A DNA stretch of 64,000 bases from contig NZ_WFKM01000012.1 in the NCBI RefSeq assembly GCF_011007365.1, positions 124,001-188,000 of the forward strand, given 5' to 3'. This document shows, one piece after another, positions 24,549-34,373 of this stretch; position 1 is the first letter of the stretch, and each line of letters opens with the position of its first letter. The translations under genes were made by a program, and so were the position numbers. The notes under the pieces were generated by a model. That model had not been told where the DNA came from and did no database searches. It saw only the letters and a list, made by a program, of their open reading frames with translations. Origin of the DNA: Sphingobacterium sp. xlx-96. Lineage in GTDB: Bacteria; Bacteroidota; Bacteroidia; Sphingobacteriales; Sphingobacteriaceae.

Positions 24549-27014
24549 ATGAAATCGTACTGCTTTATAATTATTTCTCTTTGTCTTTTTCAAATACCAA
24601 GATTACAGGCGCAGTCCGCAACTGAACTGCTGCTAAAATATGACCGTCCAGCGGAATACTGGGAAGAGGCACTGCCTCTTGGAAATGGTCAAACAGGAGC
24701 AATGGTATTTGGTGGTGTGCAACAAGAGAGATTCCAGTTGAATGACCATACCTTATGGTCTGGATATCCGGAACCAGGCAATAATCCGGAAGCGGCCTCT
24801 CTCCTGCCCGTCTTGCGCAAACAAATACTTGACAATAAATTTGACCAAGCCGAAAAAACATGGCGTAAAATGCAGGGCCCTTACTCTGCCAGGTACCTTC
24901 CGCTAGGAGACTTATGGTTAGATTTTGAACACGATGGACAAAAGGCTACGGACTATCTAAGGACATTGGATATTCAAAAGGCGATCAGCACGACAACGTA
25001 TACAATAGATCAGGTTAAATATACCAGAACTGCTTTTGTAAGTCATCCGGCAAAAGCATTGGTCATCCACCTTAAAGCCAACAAAAAAGGAAAAATAACT
25101 TTTAAATCAAGATTGAGCAGCGAACTGAAAGCTACAAGCCATGTAGAAGGGCAACAGCTATTGCTGCAGGGAAAAGCACCTAAATATGTAGCCCATAGAA
25201 CTTACTTTCCAGAACAAGTGACTTACGACCCCAATGAAGGCTTGGAATTTGAAGCTCGATTAGCTATCCGTAATAAAGGGGGAAAGATTCAGGTCGGTAG
25301 TGACTTCCTCCAGGTTATCGGTGCCGATGAGGTGACTCTTGTTTTGACAGAAAGCACGAACTTTAATGGTTTTAACAGGTTTCCAAAAAATGGGGATAAA
25401 AAAGCATCTAACGAAGCTAAAGCAAAAATGACCAACGCTTTAAAAAACAAAATAGGAAAGCTGACTGATGACCACACAAGAGATTTCCGGCAACTTTTTG
25501 ACAGGGTAAGCTTCTACCTCGAAGCTCCTGCGCAGAAAGCGCAATTGATGACAGATAGTAGACTTAGAAACTTTGAAAAAGATCCTTCTGATCTGCACTT
25601 GCAGGCTTTATTTTTTCAATATGGACGCTATCTGCTTATCTCTAGTTCGAGACCAGGCAGTAGACCCGCCAACCTTCAAGGGCTATGGAATGACAAAGTA
25701 CAACCTCCCTGGGGCAGTAATTATACGATTAACATTAATACAGAAATGAATTATTGGTTGGCTGAAAACACAAACCTGTCCGAATGTCATGAACCTTTGC
25801 TATCGTTTATCGAAGAACTGTCCATCAACGGAAAAGAAACTGCTCGGGTAAATTATGGTATACACGAAGGTTGGGTAGCACATCATAATTCAGACCTGTG
25901 GGCAAAAACATCGCCTGTAGGTCATTTTGAAGCCGACAAAACGTATTATCCCCAGGCATTTTGCTGGCAGATGGGTGGTGCATGGTTAAGCTTACACCTA
26001 TGGGAACATTTTAATTATACGCAGGACAAGCATTTCTTGCGTGAAAAGGCTTATCCTTTGATGAAAGGTGCTGCTCAATTTATGCTAAACTGGCTTGTGG
26101 AAGATCCAAAGTCTGGTTTTTTGGTAACAGCACCTTCTACTTCTCCCGAAAACGTATACACGTTTGAAGGGAAGAAATATAGTATAGGAAAAGCCACAAC
26201 AATGGATATTTCTATCGTCAGAGAGCTTTTTAAATCCATTATTTCTGCATCAAAGGAGTTAAATGTAGATGTTGAATTCCGGAATAAAGTTGAAAAATCA
26301 ATGGCTAAGCTCTACCCCTTCAAAATCGGCAGATACGGGCAGCTTCAAGAATGGGCAGAAGATCTTGACGATCCCAATGATTCGCACCGCCATATATCTC
26401 ATCTGTTTGGGCTTTTTCCAGGCTCACAGATCAGTAATGATGATAATGCAGATTTGGTAAAGGCGGCTAGACAAACTCTTGAGCACCGAGGGGATGTGAG
26501 TACCGGATGGAGTATGGCCTGGAAGATAAACTGGTGGGCTAGAATGCAGGACGGAGACCGTGCTTATAGCATTTTAAATAAATCATTCGTCTTTATAGAG
26601 CCTGCAGCTAAAAAAAATGTTAAGCGTAGGCCTGGTGGAGGGGTGTATTCTAATTTATTTAGCGGACATCCTCCTTTCCAAATTGACGCAAACTTTGGTG
26701 TATCAGCAGGAATTATAGAAATGCTTGTGCAGAGCCACGAGGGCTTCATACGTATATTACCGGCACTACCAACTGCCTGGAAAACGGGGAATATTAATGG
26801 CATAAAGGCCCGTGGGAATTTTGAACTGTGTATACAATGGGAGAATGGAAATTTGAAAGAAGTTGAAATCATATCTCATGGAGGAAAAGAATGTGATATT
26901 ATAATGCCACAGAAGGCAAAAATTATAGGGGCTGAAGCTGTAGTAAACATGGAAGGCAATCGCTACAAATTCAACACAAGGAAAGGGGGGAAATATCGAG
27001 TTGTCAATCTGTAG
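24549..27014 (+). CDS. GH95 alpha-L-fucosidase
   Basis: An 821-residue exported glycoside hydrolase with a signal peptide (SYCFIIISLCLFQIPRLQAQ). It follows the GH95 layout: N-terminal beta domain (EEALPLGNGQTGAMVFGG, FQLNDHTLWSGYP), a linker, the (alpha/alpha)6 barrel and a C-terminal beta domain. Known catalytic features are visible: the paired Asn in NYTININTEMNYW, the acid Glu in GQLQEWAEDLDD with the following SHRHISHLFGLFPG, and the Asp in PPFQIDANFG. It inverts and releases L-fucose or L-galactose from alpha-1,2-linked or related glycans. No SusC/D pair is nearby, so it is not in an obvious utilisation locus. Confidence 0.93.
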   Translation: MKSYCFIIISLCLFQIPRLQAQSATELLLKYDRPAEYWEEALPLGNGQTGAMVFGGVQQERFQLNDHTLWSGYPEPGNNPEAASLLPVLRKQILDNKFDQAEKTWRKMQGPYSARYLPLGDLWLDFEHDGQKATDYLRTLDIQKAISTTTYTIDQVKYTRTAFVSHPAKALVIHLKANKKGKITFKSRLSSELKATSHVEGQQLLLQGKAPKYVAHRTYFPEQVTYDPNEGLEFEARLAIRNKGGKIQVGSDFLQVIGADEVTLVLTESTNFNGFNRFPKNGDKKASNEAKAKMTNALKNKIGKLTDDHTRDFRQLFDRVSFYLEAPAQKAQLMTDSRLRNFEKDPSDLHLQALFFQYGRYLLISSSRPGSRPANLQGLWNDKVQPPWGSNYTININTEMNYWLAENTNLSECHEPLLSFIEELSINGKETARVNYGIHEGWVAHHNSDLWAKTSPVGHFEADKTYYPQAFCWQMGGAWLSLHLWEHFNYTQDKHFLREKAYPLMKGAAQFMLNWLVEDPKSGFLVTAPSTSPENVYTFEGKKYSIGKATTMDISIVRELFKSIISASKELNVDVEFRNKVEKSMAKLYPFKIGRYGQLQEWAEDLDDPNDSHRHISHLFGLFPGSQISNDDNADLVKAARQTLEHRGDVSTGWSMAWKINWWARMQDGDRAYSILNKSFVFIEPAAKKNVKRRPGGGVYSNLFSGHPPFQIDANFGVSAGIIEMLVQSHEGFIRILPALPTAWKTGNINGIKARGNFELCIQWENGNLKEVEIISHGGKECDIIMPQKAKIIGAEAVVNMEGNRYKFNTRKGGKYRVVNL

Positions 27015-27054
27015 CTATTTTTTTATTATTTACTTTCTCTATCTTTAGGCGCAT

Positions 27055-27480
27055 ATGCTACATGTAACCTGTGCTATAATAGTCCATAAAAGTAAGGTCC
27101 TGATCTGCCAACGATCGGCCAGCATGAAGCTGCCGCTGAAATGGGAATTTCCGGGAGGAAAGCTCGAAAAGGACGAATCACTAGAAGATGGCCTGCGTAG
27201 GGAGGTGCGAGAGGAACTGGGTGTCAACATCGGTATAGACCAAGCATTGACGCCTGTAGAACACCACTACCCTACCTTTTCGATCTGCCTATATCCATTC
27301 GTCTGTGAATTGAAGTCCGGCACTGTACAGGCTACAGAGCATGTACAGGCCATATGGGTAGAAGCGGCGGAGATGCTGCGCTATGACTGGGCAGAGGCGG
27401 ATATACCTATTGTAAGGGAGTATCTGGATAATTTAGGTACCGGCGGCAGGATGTACTTGCCGATTGTAAAAACTGTCTGA
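27055..27480 (+). CDS. mutT: Nudix hydrolase, MutT-like (d)NTP pyrophosphohydrolase
   Basis: A 141-residue protein with a canonical Nudix box starting at WEFPGGKLEKDESLEDG and ending REVREELGV, with the Glu pair that binds metal. ICQRSASMKLPLKWEFPGGK at the N-terminal side is typical of the MutT/8-oxo-dGTP group. It removes damaged nucleotides before they enter DNA. It is close to the fucosidase gene, but there is no functional reason for the pair. Confidence 0.85.
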   Translation: MLHVTCAIIVHKSKVLICQRSASMKLPLKWEFPGGKLEKDESLEDGLRREVREELGVNIGIDQALTPVEHHYPTFSICLYPFVCELKSGTVQATEHVQAIWVEAAEMLRYDWAEADIPIVREYLDNLGTGGRMYLPIVKTV

Positions 27481-27606
27481 TTACGAACAGAAAAAAATCA
27501 AAAGCGTGCATGGCCCCATGAACTTCTACTAGTGGGAACGATACGTTAGAATTCTTTATATTTACTTTTCAAAATGCTATTATATAGGGTAATCAAACAC
27601 TAAATT

Positions 27607-28158
27607 ATGAAAATTATTATTGAAACAGGACGCCTTCTCTTGAGAGAGCTCGATCATATTGACACAAATGATTTATTTGAAATGGATTCTGATCCTGAAG
27701 TTCATTTGTATATAGAGAATAGGCCCGTAACTTCAATATCCGAAATTACTCAAGTAATCAACATGCTAAAAATACAATATCAAAAAAACGGGATTGCTCG
27801 CTGGGCTGTTGTAGATAAGATAACAAATGAATGTATCGGTTGGTCGGGATTAAAGTATTTTGAAGGACCACTGAATAATCAAACTAATTTTTATGAGCTT
27901 GGATACCGTTTTAAGAGAAAACATTGGGGAAAGGGTTTTGCTACCGAATCTTCTAGAGCTATTCTAAGTTTTGGATTTGAAAAGCTAAGTATAGATTCTA
28001 TTTATGCGATCACCGATCCCAAAAACCTGAATTCAAAAAGGGTACTGTCTAAATTAGGGTTTGATCTCAGAGAGACATTTGACTATGAAGGCGATATGAC
28101 GGACTGGTTTGAATTGAAAAGAGAAACCTGGCATACAGCAAGAAGTCTATATCCTTAA
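27607..28158 (+). CDS. GNAT-family N-acetyltransferase (RimJ/RimL type)
   Basis: A 183-residue acetyltransferase with the RimJ/RimL plan: TGRLLLRELDHIDTNDLFEM, WAVVDKITNECIGWSGL, the acetyl-CoA loop region RKHWGKGFATESSRA, and a late NLNSKRVLSKLGFDL. The motif A consensus (Q/R)-x-x-G-x-G/A is present as KHWGKGFA. Substrate unknown. Confidence 0.85.
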   Translation: MKIIIETGRLLLRELDHIDTNDLFEMDSDPEVHLYIENRPVTSISEITQVINMLKIQYQKNGIARWAVVDKITNECIGWSGLKYFEGPLNNQTNFYELGYRFKRKHWGKGFATESSRAILSFGFEKLSIDSIYAITDPKNLNSKRVLSKLGFDLRETFDYEGDMTDWFELKRETWHTARSLYP

Positions 28159-28481
28159 ATTGGCGAGAGATATCGAAAACGACCATGCGCGTATTCGATA
28201 TTGAAGGCGGTGTCGAATACTTAGGCCTATTTTTGTGATTTACAGGGGATGGGAATACCTGTTACATAAGCATCAGATATTCCCATAAGTTTGAAAGACT
28301 ATGTTTGCCTTTTTAGACGAATTCCCCCTTTTTCATTTCAGCATAGACACCAATGTGGTGTTCAATAACAATGAAATGACGCATAAAACTGCACAAACGA
28401 AAGAAAAAAATGTCGAAATTCTTGATTACAAAGTTGCTTCTCACTCATTTTTAAGATTAGAAATTAAGGCTTAATCCCGCA
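28159..28481. other. Gap with a hairpin and a doubtful short frame
   Basis: GTATTCGA (28191-28198) pairs with TCGAATAC (28213-28220), but no T run follows. A 57-codon frame at 28301-28474 has no recognisable motif and may be chance. Confidence 0.4.
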
Positions 28482-29546
28482 TTACCACCTATAGGTTACT
28501 GCATTGATGTTCATTCCAGCACCTACAGACGCAAATAGGATCAAGTCGCCTTCCTTCAATGTGAATGAATCGATCTCTTTGCTTAATACCTGATGTAGTA
28601 GTGTCGGCACCGTGGCTACCGAACTATTACCCATGTGTGCGATATTCATCGGCATGATATCTGCCGGAAGACTTTCTATTCCATAGAGTTCAAAAAATCT
28701 TTTGACTATAGCTTCATCCATCTTGTCATTGGCCTGATGCAGGAAAATCATCTTTAGATCACCTATCGCTTCACGACTTTTGTCGAAACAATCTTTCATG
28801 GCCTGGGGTACATATTTGAGCGCATATTCATATACCTTTCTTCCTTTCATCTTGATGTACTGCGGCTCTCCTGTTTCTCCACTATTTTTGTTGGACGAAC
28901 TGATATAATCAATTTCGTATCCGGTGTCAGATCGTACAGCTGTATTTATGATACCTGATTTTCCTGTCTCAGTAGCCTTCACGATACAGGCTCCTGCACC
29001 ATCGGAAAAAATCATACTATCCCGGTCTGTAGGATCCAGTACCCGCGAGAGTGTCTCTGCACCTATTACTAGACAGATCTGCGCATCGCCAGACCGGATC
29101 GCCATATCCGCCTGAATCAATCCCTGTACCCAACCTGGACACCCAAATATGATATCATATGGAATGCACGCCGTATTTTGGATACGCAGTTTATTTTTTA
29201 TACGTGAGGCTATCGATGGAACCATATCGCGCGGAGCACCGGGATATTTCATCTCTCCGTAGTTATGTGCGACAATAATCAGGTCTATAGATTCGCGATC
29301 TATTCCCGATTGTCTAATAGCTTCTTCTGCTGCAAAGGCACCTATATCGGAAGCGGCAATACCTAGGGGTGCGTATCGACGCTGCTCTATCCCAGTGATT
29401 GCCTTAAATTTGCGTATTATCGTCTCCACAGGCTGCTGGATCGGCGTATGCTCATCGGTATAGAATGTATTGTTTAAAAAAACCTCATTCCCTATTACCT
29501 CTGTAGGAATATAGGCCCCTGTACCGACTATTTTAGATCGAATCAT
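28482..29546 (-). CDS. 3-oxoacyl-ACP synthase III (FabH-like)
   Basis: A 354-residue condensing enzyme. The catalytic triad is visible: Cys in FGCPGWVQG, His in FLHQANDKM and Asn in HMGNSSVAT, with the late FASVGAGMNINA motif. It starts fatty-acid or related chains by condensing an acyl-CoA with malonyl-ACP. It is a stand-alone gene, longer than E. coli FabH by ~35 residues and with an unusual N-terminal stretch (FYTDEHTPIQQPVETII). That makes it a secondary copy for specialised acyl chains (aryl polyene or alkyl-quinolone type), rather than surely the housekeeping fabH. Confidence 0.85.
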   Translation of the reverse strand: MIRSKIVGTGAYIPTEVIGNEVFLNNTFYTDEHTPIQQPVETIIRKFKAITGIEQRRYAPLGIAASDIGAFAAEEAIRQSGIDRESIDLIIVAHNYGEMKYPGAPRDMVPSIASRIKNKLRIQNTACIPYDIIFGCPGWVQGLIQADMAIRSGDAQICLVIGAETLSRVLDPTDRDSMIFSDGAGACIVKATETGKSGIINTAVRSDTGYEIDYISSSNKNSGETGEPQYIKMKGRKVYEYALKYVPQAMKDCFDKSREAIGDLKMIFLHQANDKMDEAIVKRFFELYGIESLPADIMPMNIAHMGNSSVATVPTLLHQVLSKEIDSFTLKEGDLILFASVGAGMNINAVTYRW

Positions 29547-29889
29547 GTGTATTATAATTTAAGAGAAACACTAAAAAAGGTTAATCCATCTGAATTTAGG
29601 GATAAATAACCGTATTTAGTTGCTGTTATCAAAATATTTTGGTCAATATATTTATAAAAAAAATATTCTAAGTTCTCGATTTATCCGCTAAAACATGAAA
29701 CTTGTGACTACCGCTGAGAATACTCTGCTTCATAAAAGCCTTTATCTACCATTCTATTCCTTATGGAATTTCGTACTTTTACGACGCTATACAAAGCTTC
29801 TTCCTCGATGCTTGTCTCTATTCTTGAAAAGAACAGGCTTTACCGTAAAGAAGAAAGGTAGCAGTTAATTTAACCCTTTAGCAGATAAA
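29547..29889. other. Intergenic region with a doubtful short frame
   Basis: A 57-codon frame (29695-29868) ends 21 bp before the next start codon. Its basic, leucine-rich content has no known match, and the frame may be a leader peptide or chance. No other feature is seen. Confidence 0.35.
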
Positions 29890-30522
29890 ATGAAAAAAAT
29901 AACGATTCTACTCGTATTCATACTCAACATACTAACGCTTCGTGCGCAAGACAGTGTAATCTATAACGGAGTGACTATTTTTGAAGGTGATCTTCTCTTT
30001 GTCGGCGCTGAATCAGAAAATCTCTCCGGAGCGATCAATAGGGTCACACAACGATCGGAGAGCATCTCTTTTGATCATGTAGGTTTAATTGAAATTGCAG
30101 AAGGCATCCCGTACATTCTCCACGCAAGTAGTCGTAAAGGGTCAGTAAAAGAGCCTTTGGATAGTCTGAGTGGAGAGCAGCTGTATGTCATATATCGAAT
30201 CGATAGCCAATATAGGTCTGCTATCCCGGAGGCAATAACAAAAGCAAACCGAATGCTGGGGAAGCCTTACAACTGGAGCTATAAACTGAACGATAGTACC
30301 TATTACTGTTCGGATTTTGTAGAAAGGGCTTTCAGGCACGTCGAACTATTTGTTTTGGAACCTATGACCTTTAAGAATCCTAAAACAGGTGATTTTGACG
30401 ATTTTTGGATAGGGTTTTATGCTAAACAGGGATTGGCAATACCTGAAGGCGAGTTAGGGTGCAATCCTAACGGCCTGGCTTCTAACCCTAAATTAAGCCG
30501 TATCGGCTCGCTCCGATTGTAG
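29890..30522 (+). CDS. Exported YiiX/YebB-like (NlpC/P60 superfamily) hydrolase
   Basis: A 210-residue protein with a signal peptide (KKITILLVFILNILTLRAQ). The permuted papain fold is shown by EGDLLFVGAE, the His in ISFDHVGLIE, and a downstream catalytic Cys in STYYCSDFVERAF. The order His-then-Cys is typical of YiiX-like proteins. It probably cleaves peptide or ester bonds at the cell envelope. The exact substrate is unknown. Confidence 0.82.
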   Translation: MKKITILLVFILNILTLRAQDSVIYNGVTIFEGDLLFVGAESENLSGAINRVTQRSESISFDHVGLIEIAEGIPYILHASSRKGSVKEPLDSLSGEQLYVIYRIDSQYRSAIPEAITKANRMLGKPYNWSYKLNDSTYYCSDFVERAFRHVELFVLEPMTFKNPKTGDFDDFWIGFYAKQGLAIPEGELGCNPNGLASNPKLSRIGSLRL

Positions 30523-30825
30523 AACTAATCTATGATCCGGCCCAATGAAATTTTCGATGGCCGGACAAATGAGTCACCACTTTTGGTCAGAAAGTGATAG
30601 AGGGGGTATCGGAGATAAATAGCTCCGTAATTTTGGACGGGTAAAAATTGGTTAATCTTTTTTAATTTTAAAAATACATTTTGCTACTTATATTTGATAA
30701 AAAATGGGCTGAGCTAAGAAAAAACTGAAATAGACTCCCTTTAATCTGACATTATACAGTGAATAGAATATCTTGAAAACATAATCCTTTTGTATCCATA
30801 TTTTGCCACTTGAATATATAGACCT
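30523..30825. other. Gap of about 300 bp
   Basis: AT-rich DNA without a gene or clear repeat. The promoter of the histidine kinase gene probably lies in the last ~80 bp. Confidence 0.4.
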
Positions 30826-32184
30826 ATGAAACGTATCCTATATTATTGGGAAATGCTAACGCATATCGGTACAGATCCGTCTATGTCCTACATGGAGTTC
30901 AAAAGAGCGCAGATGGTGAACATGATTGCATGGTTCTGTATTCTTCCTGCCATGCTCTTTTCGATTACCAACTTTTTCGAACATCGTTATCTACTGGCAT
31001 TGATTAACTTTTCAAATGGGCTATGTGATATTGCAGTGCTGCTGCTTCAATACCGCTGCAAACCAAATCATGCCAAGTTAATGCTCCTAACAAGCAACTT
31101 TATTTTCTTTTTTTTGGGAGCTGTTCTCTATCACAATGGGGCAGAATATTTTCTAGTGTGTATACTTATATCTTCAACACTTCTTTATGATGAGCGTCGG
31201 ATTCATATTATCTTTGGACTAGCAGTCACTTTAGCTGTAGTATTAATCTATCTTTTCCCAAACATCAATTCGCTTGAAAAACCCGTACCCCTACTTCGTG
31301 TTCTTTATAACATAATCTGTGCGCTTATATTCATTATAGCCTCTGTAAATTTTTTTTTAAGGATCATTTACAAAAACATAAGGAAAATAGAAGATCAACG
31401 TCGCTCATTACAAGCCATCAATAAGGATAATGAGAAGATATTTTCTATAATCGCCCACGATATCAAAAGTCCTTTTGCATCGCTGGAAACTATGGTTGTA
31501 GCCTTGAGAGACCAAGTACTAAACAACGAAACTTCTGCTGATTTTATCCATCAGCTCCACCTCCGAATCGTTCAACAAAACCAAGTGTTGGATGATCTCT
31601 TGCAATGGGGAAGTAGCAGTCTACAGGGCATCGCCCCCCCTCCTACAAAGGTGTTGATCAAACCTATCATCCAAAATATTTTAAATGGTTTTGAAGAACA
31701 AACCATAATGAAGCAATTAAAGATAACGCTACATGTTTCGAACGAAGAGCATGTTGTTGTAAATAAAGATCACTTTATCATTATATTACGTAATTTGATC
31801 AGTAATGCTATAAAATTCAGTTATGTCACGGGTGAAATCGAAATTTTCACGTCCAAGGACCAAAACTTCAAATTTATACACATTAAAGACCAAGGAGTGG
31901 GCATTAACCCTTCGAAATCAGTATTGCTATTTAATGTCATACAGCACAAATCACTTGGAACAGTGGACGAACCGGGGGCTGGCTTGGGATTAGTATTGTG
32001 TAAAGACCTCATCGAAAGAAACGGCGGCATCGTCCATATCAATAGCATACCAAATAAAGGTTCTATATTTACAGTTGGACTTCCTTGCCCTACAACTATG
32101 GACAAGGAACCTGAGGCTAAAGAGAAAAATACCTACGCCGAAAAGAGAAAAATCTATAAGCTTCCCCACTCCCAAACACTGTGA
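30826..32184 (+). CDS. Membrane sensor histidine kinase
   Basis: A 452-residue protein: about six membrane helices in residues ~25-185, a short linker, the HisKA domain with phosphoacceptor IAHDIKSPFASLE, and a HATPase domain with N box (LRNLISNAIKFS), G1 (DQGVGI) and G2 (GAGLGLVLCK). No periplasmic sensor domain is seen, so the signal is likely sensed in the membrane. No response regulator is adjacent. It overlaps the oppositely oriented helicase gene by 31 bp at its 3' end. Confidence 0.9.
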   Translation: MKRILYYWEMLTHIGTDPSMSYMEFKRAQMVNMIAWFCILPAMLFSITNFFEHRYLLALINFSNGLCDIAVLLLQYRCKPNHAKLMLLTSNFIFFFLGAVLYHNGAEYFLVCILISSTLLYDERRIHIIFGLAVTLAVVLIYLFPNINSLEKPVPLLRVLYNIICALIFIIASVNFFLRIIYKNIRKIEDQRRSLQAINKDNEKIFSIIAHDIKSPFASLETMVVALRDQVLNNETSADFIHQLHLRIVQQNQVLDDLLQWGSSSLQGIAPPPTKVLIKPIIQNILNGFEEQTIMKQLKITLHVSNEEHVVVNKDHFIIILRNLISNAIKFSYVTGEIEIFTSKDQNFKFIHIKDQGVGINPSKSVLLFNVIQHKSLGTVDEPGAGLGLVLCKDLIERNGGIVHINSIPNKGSIFTVGLPCPTTMDKEPEAKEKNTYAEKRKIYKLPHSQTL

Positions 32185-34085
32185 TAACCTCCTACTGACT
32201 CAACATATGTTAAAAATCCCTTGTAAAAAGGGTGAGCCCCTATAGTAGCACTATCTCCTATCACGACAATCTTCTTTCTAGCTCTTGTCAAGGCCACATT
32301 CATACGACGAATATCGGATAGAAAACCAATAGCTTGATCGCTATTACTACGTACAAGACTTATATAAATAATATCTTTCTCTTGTCCCTGAAAACCATCT
32401 ATGGTAGTGATTTGAAGGCTACCGAAATCCTTATTATTGATTTCTGCCAACATGTCTTTCAGCAAGGTGGCCTGACCGCGATAGGGCGTGATGACACCTA
32501 CGTCCGGTAAAACAGCATCGCGATGCAGATCACGGCATTGAGACAATAGTTCAGAAAGATGGCTTTTCAAAAAAAGTGCCTCTTCCCTATTCAATAGGGT
32601 ATCATCTGCTTCAGACTCTTCGTATCCGGCCCCGGCTGTATCGATGAAAATAATCGGTTGGGAATCTCCCTGTAAAGTCCATTGTGACACAGACGGCGCT
32701 GCCTTTAACATTCCCCGGTATAAAACAGTAGATGGATAAGCCATTATCTGGCTATTCATACGGTACTGTGTGTCCAAGAAAGAAACCGCTTCGGGGTATA
32801 ATTTGATTAACTTCTCAAACAACGTATGAAACAGAGCGTTACTCCGCCCCTGACTGGACTTGACCGTAGGAGGCAACTGACAATGATCTCCAGCCAATAT
32901 CAAGTGGTCGGCTTTTAAAATAGGAATCCAACAAGCTGGTTCTAGTGCTTGTGCAGCTTCATCGATAATAACAGTCTTGTAATACCGATCTTTAATATAG
33001 GGGTTATTGGCTCCTACCAAGGTCGCTGTAATTACCTGGGCTTTGTTTAATATATCTTCGGTTACGTAATCTTGTATCCTGTCAATTTCCTTTCGTATTT
33101 TGCGGGCTTCATTTAACAAAGCTTTACGTTGTTCATATTCGGATCGTCCAAAGTTACGCTTATACTTATGAGCCATATCGGTGTACGCTCTGGCTTGTTT
33201 ACCCAGCACCTTGACTTCGCGATAAGCAGGATGCTTATTAGCTTTTTCATCCAAGGTTAGCTCCATGAGATGATCGGAAATCTTTACGGGATTGCCTATC
33301 CGTAACACATTAAGTCCTATTAAATCAAGTCTTTCGGACAACACATCTACAGCTGTATTGCTGGGTGCAACGACGAGTACCTGCTGCCCTGTACGTTGTA
33401 TTAGCTCATATATCGCGTTAATCAATGTCGTCGTCTTGCCTGTACCTGGGGGACCGTGAAGTATGGTCAACGGCCCCTCGGCCAACACCTGTCTTACAGC
33501 ACTGTTTTGACTGAGGTTTAGGGCAGTATTCTCGTAAAACGTATTTTGTGAACCAACACGCAGAGGTTCAATTCCTATAAGTTGACGTATCAACTGTCCA
33601 TTGTCCTTATCTATGGCTCGAGACTCGGCTTCCACTAATGCACCCGTCATCTCCCGGTAGGAATTTTCGTCAAATAAGAGATCTATCCCCAGTTTTCCCT
33701 TACGACTCCATTCGGGGAGATCATCCGTGCGGAAAGACACACGCATTAAATACTGACTAACAAAAGCTATTGTACCTGAAATCCGATCTTCATGCGGATT
33801 GTGGTTCGAGAACAGAGAAACAGGCATACCAAACCTAAACTTATGGCTATTTTCTAAGTCAGTGGTTTTATGGATCGTGAGGGTAAGATAATTTCCTCGC
33901 CCCAATTCACTATTCGTAATCTGGATAGGATACCAAGAAACACCCAAAGATTTACGTGCATTGACTCCACGCTCTAAAAGCAACGATTGGTGCTGCTGTC
34001 TGTCATATGTCAGCTCAAGTTGTAATAATTCCAGTAGATCCTTAAAATAGTCCATCAATGCTTGTGTTATGTATTCAATTCGCAA
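32154..34085 (-). CDS. Upf1/IGHMBP2-like SF1 DNA/RNA helicase
   Basis: A 643-residue superfamily 1B helicase. Walker A GPPGTGKTT is at residues 211-219, motif Ic region APSNTAVDVL follows at about 240, and Walker B IIDEAAQALEP at about 373-383. Next come GDHCQLPPTV, the QYRM box (LDTQYRMNSQIMAYP), TIDGFQGQEKDI and LTRARKKIVVIGD at the C-terminus. It has the OB-like N-terminal region of IGHMBP2 relatives. Such enzymes unwind nucleic acid 5' to 3'. Its C-terminal codons overlap the kinase gene on the other strand. Confidence 0.92.
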   Translation of the reverse strand: MRIEYITQALMDYFKDLLELLQLELTYDRQQHQSLLLERGVNARKSLGVSWYPIQITNSELGRGNYLTLTIHKTTDLENSHKFRFGMPVSLFSNHNPHEDRISGTIAFVSQYLMRVSFRTDDLPEWSRKGKLGIDLLFDENSYREMTGALVEAESRAIDKDNGQLIRQLIGIEPLRVGSQNTFYENTALNLSQNSAVRQVLAEGPLTILHGPPGTGKTTTLINAIYELIQRTGQQVLVVAPSNTAVDVLSERLDLIGLNVLRIGNPVKISDHLMELTLDEKANKHPAYREVKVLGKQARAYTDMAHKYKRNFGRSEYEQRKALLNEARKIRKEIDRIQDYVTEDILNKAQVITATLVGANNPYIKDRYYKTVIIDEAAQALEPACWIPILKADHLILAGDHCQLPPTVKSSQGRSNALFHTLFEKLIKLYPEAVSFLDTQYRMNSQIMAYPSTVLYRGMLKAAPSVSQWTLQGDSQPIIFIDTAGAGYEESEADDTLLNREEALFLKSHLSELLSQCRDLHRDAVLPDVGVITPYRGQATLLKDMLAEINNKDFGSLQITTIDGFQGQEKDIIYISLVRSNSDQAIGFLSDIRRMNVALTRARKKIVVIGDSATIGAHPFYKGFLTYVESVGGYHSVWEWGSL

Positions 34086-34373
34086 ATTAACCGCTTTTTT
34101 AGCACGTTAAGGTTAATATATGAAATATCCATGTAAAAAAATGTACAACCACTGATGACCGCGATGCAGCATGCCAGTCATATGAATTAAAGAATGGGCT
34201 TTAACGAACCGAACTTGCGAGCTCGTCGAAGATAATTATTTACATAGGAATAAATTATATCTCACCTCCTGAGAATAACACCTTATATATGTAGTCTTCC
34301 TATGAATATGCCACAAAGTTTTTTTAATTTTAGTTATCGGTATGCATGAATCATACAACAGTTTTTTTAAAAA

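Noticed and set aside
28301..28474. 57-codon frame before the ketoacyl synthase gene
   Set aside because: Composition is plausible but no motif, and no conservation can be tested here. Listed only as part of the gap.
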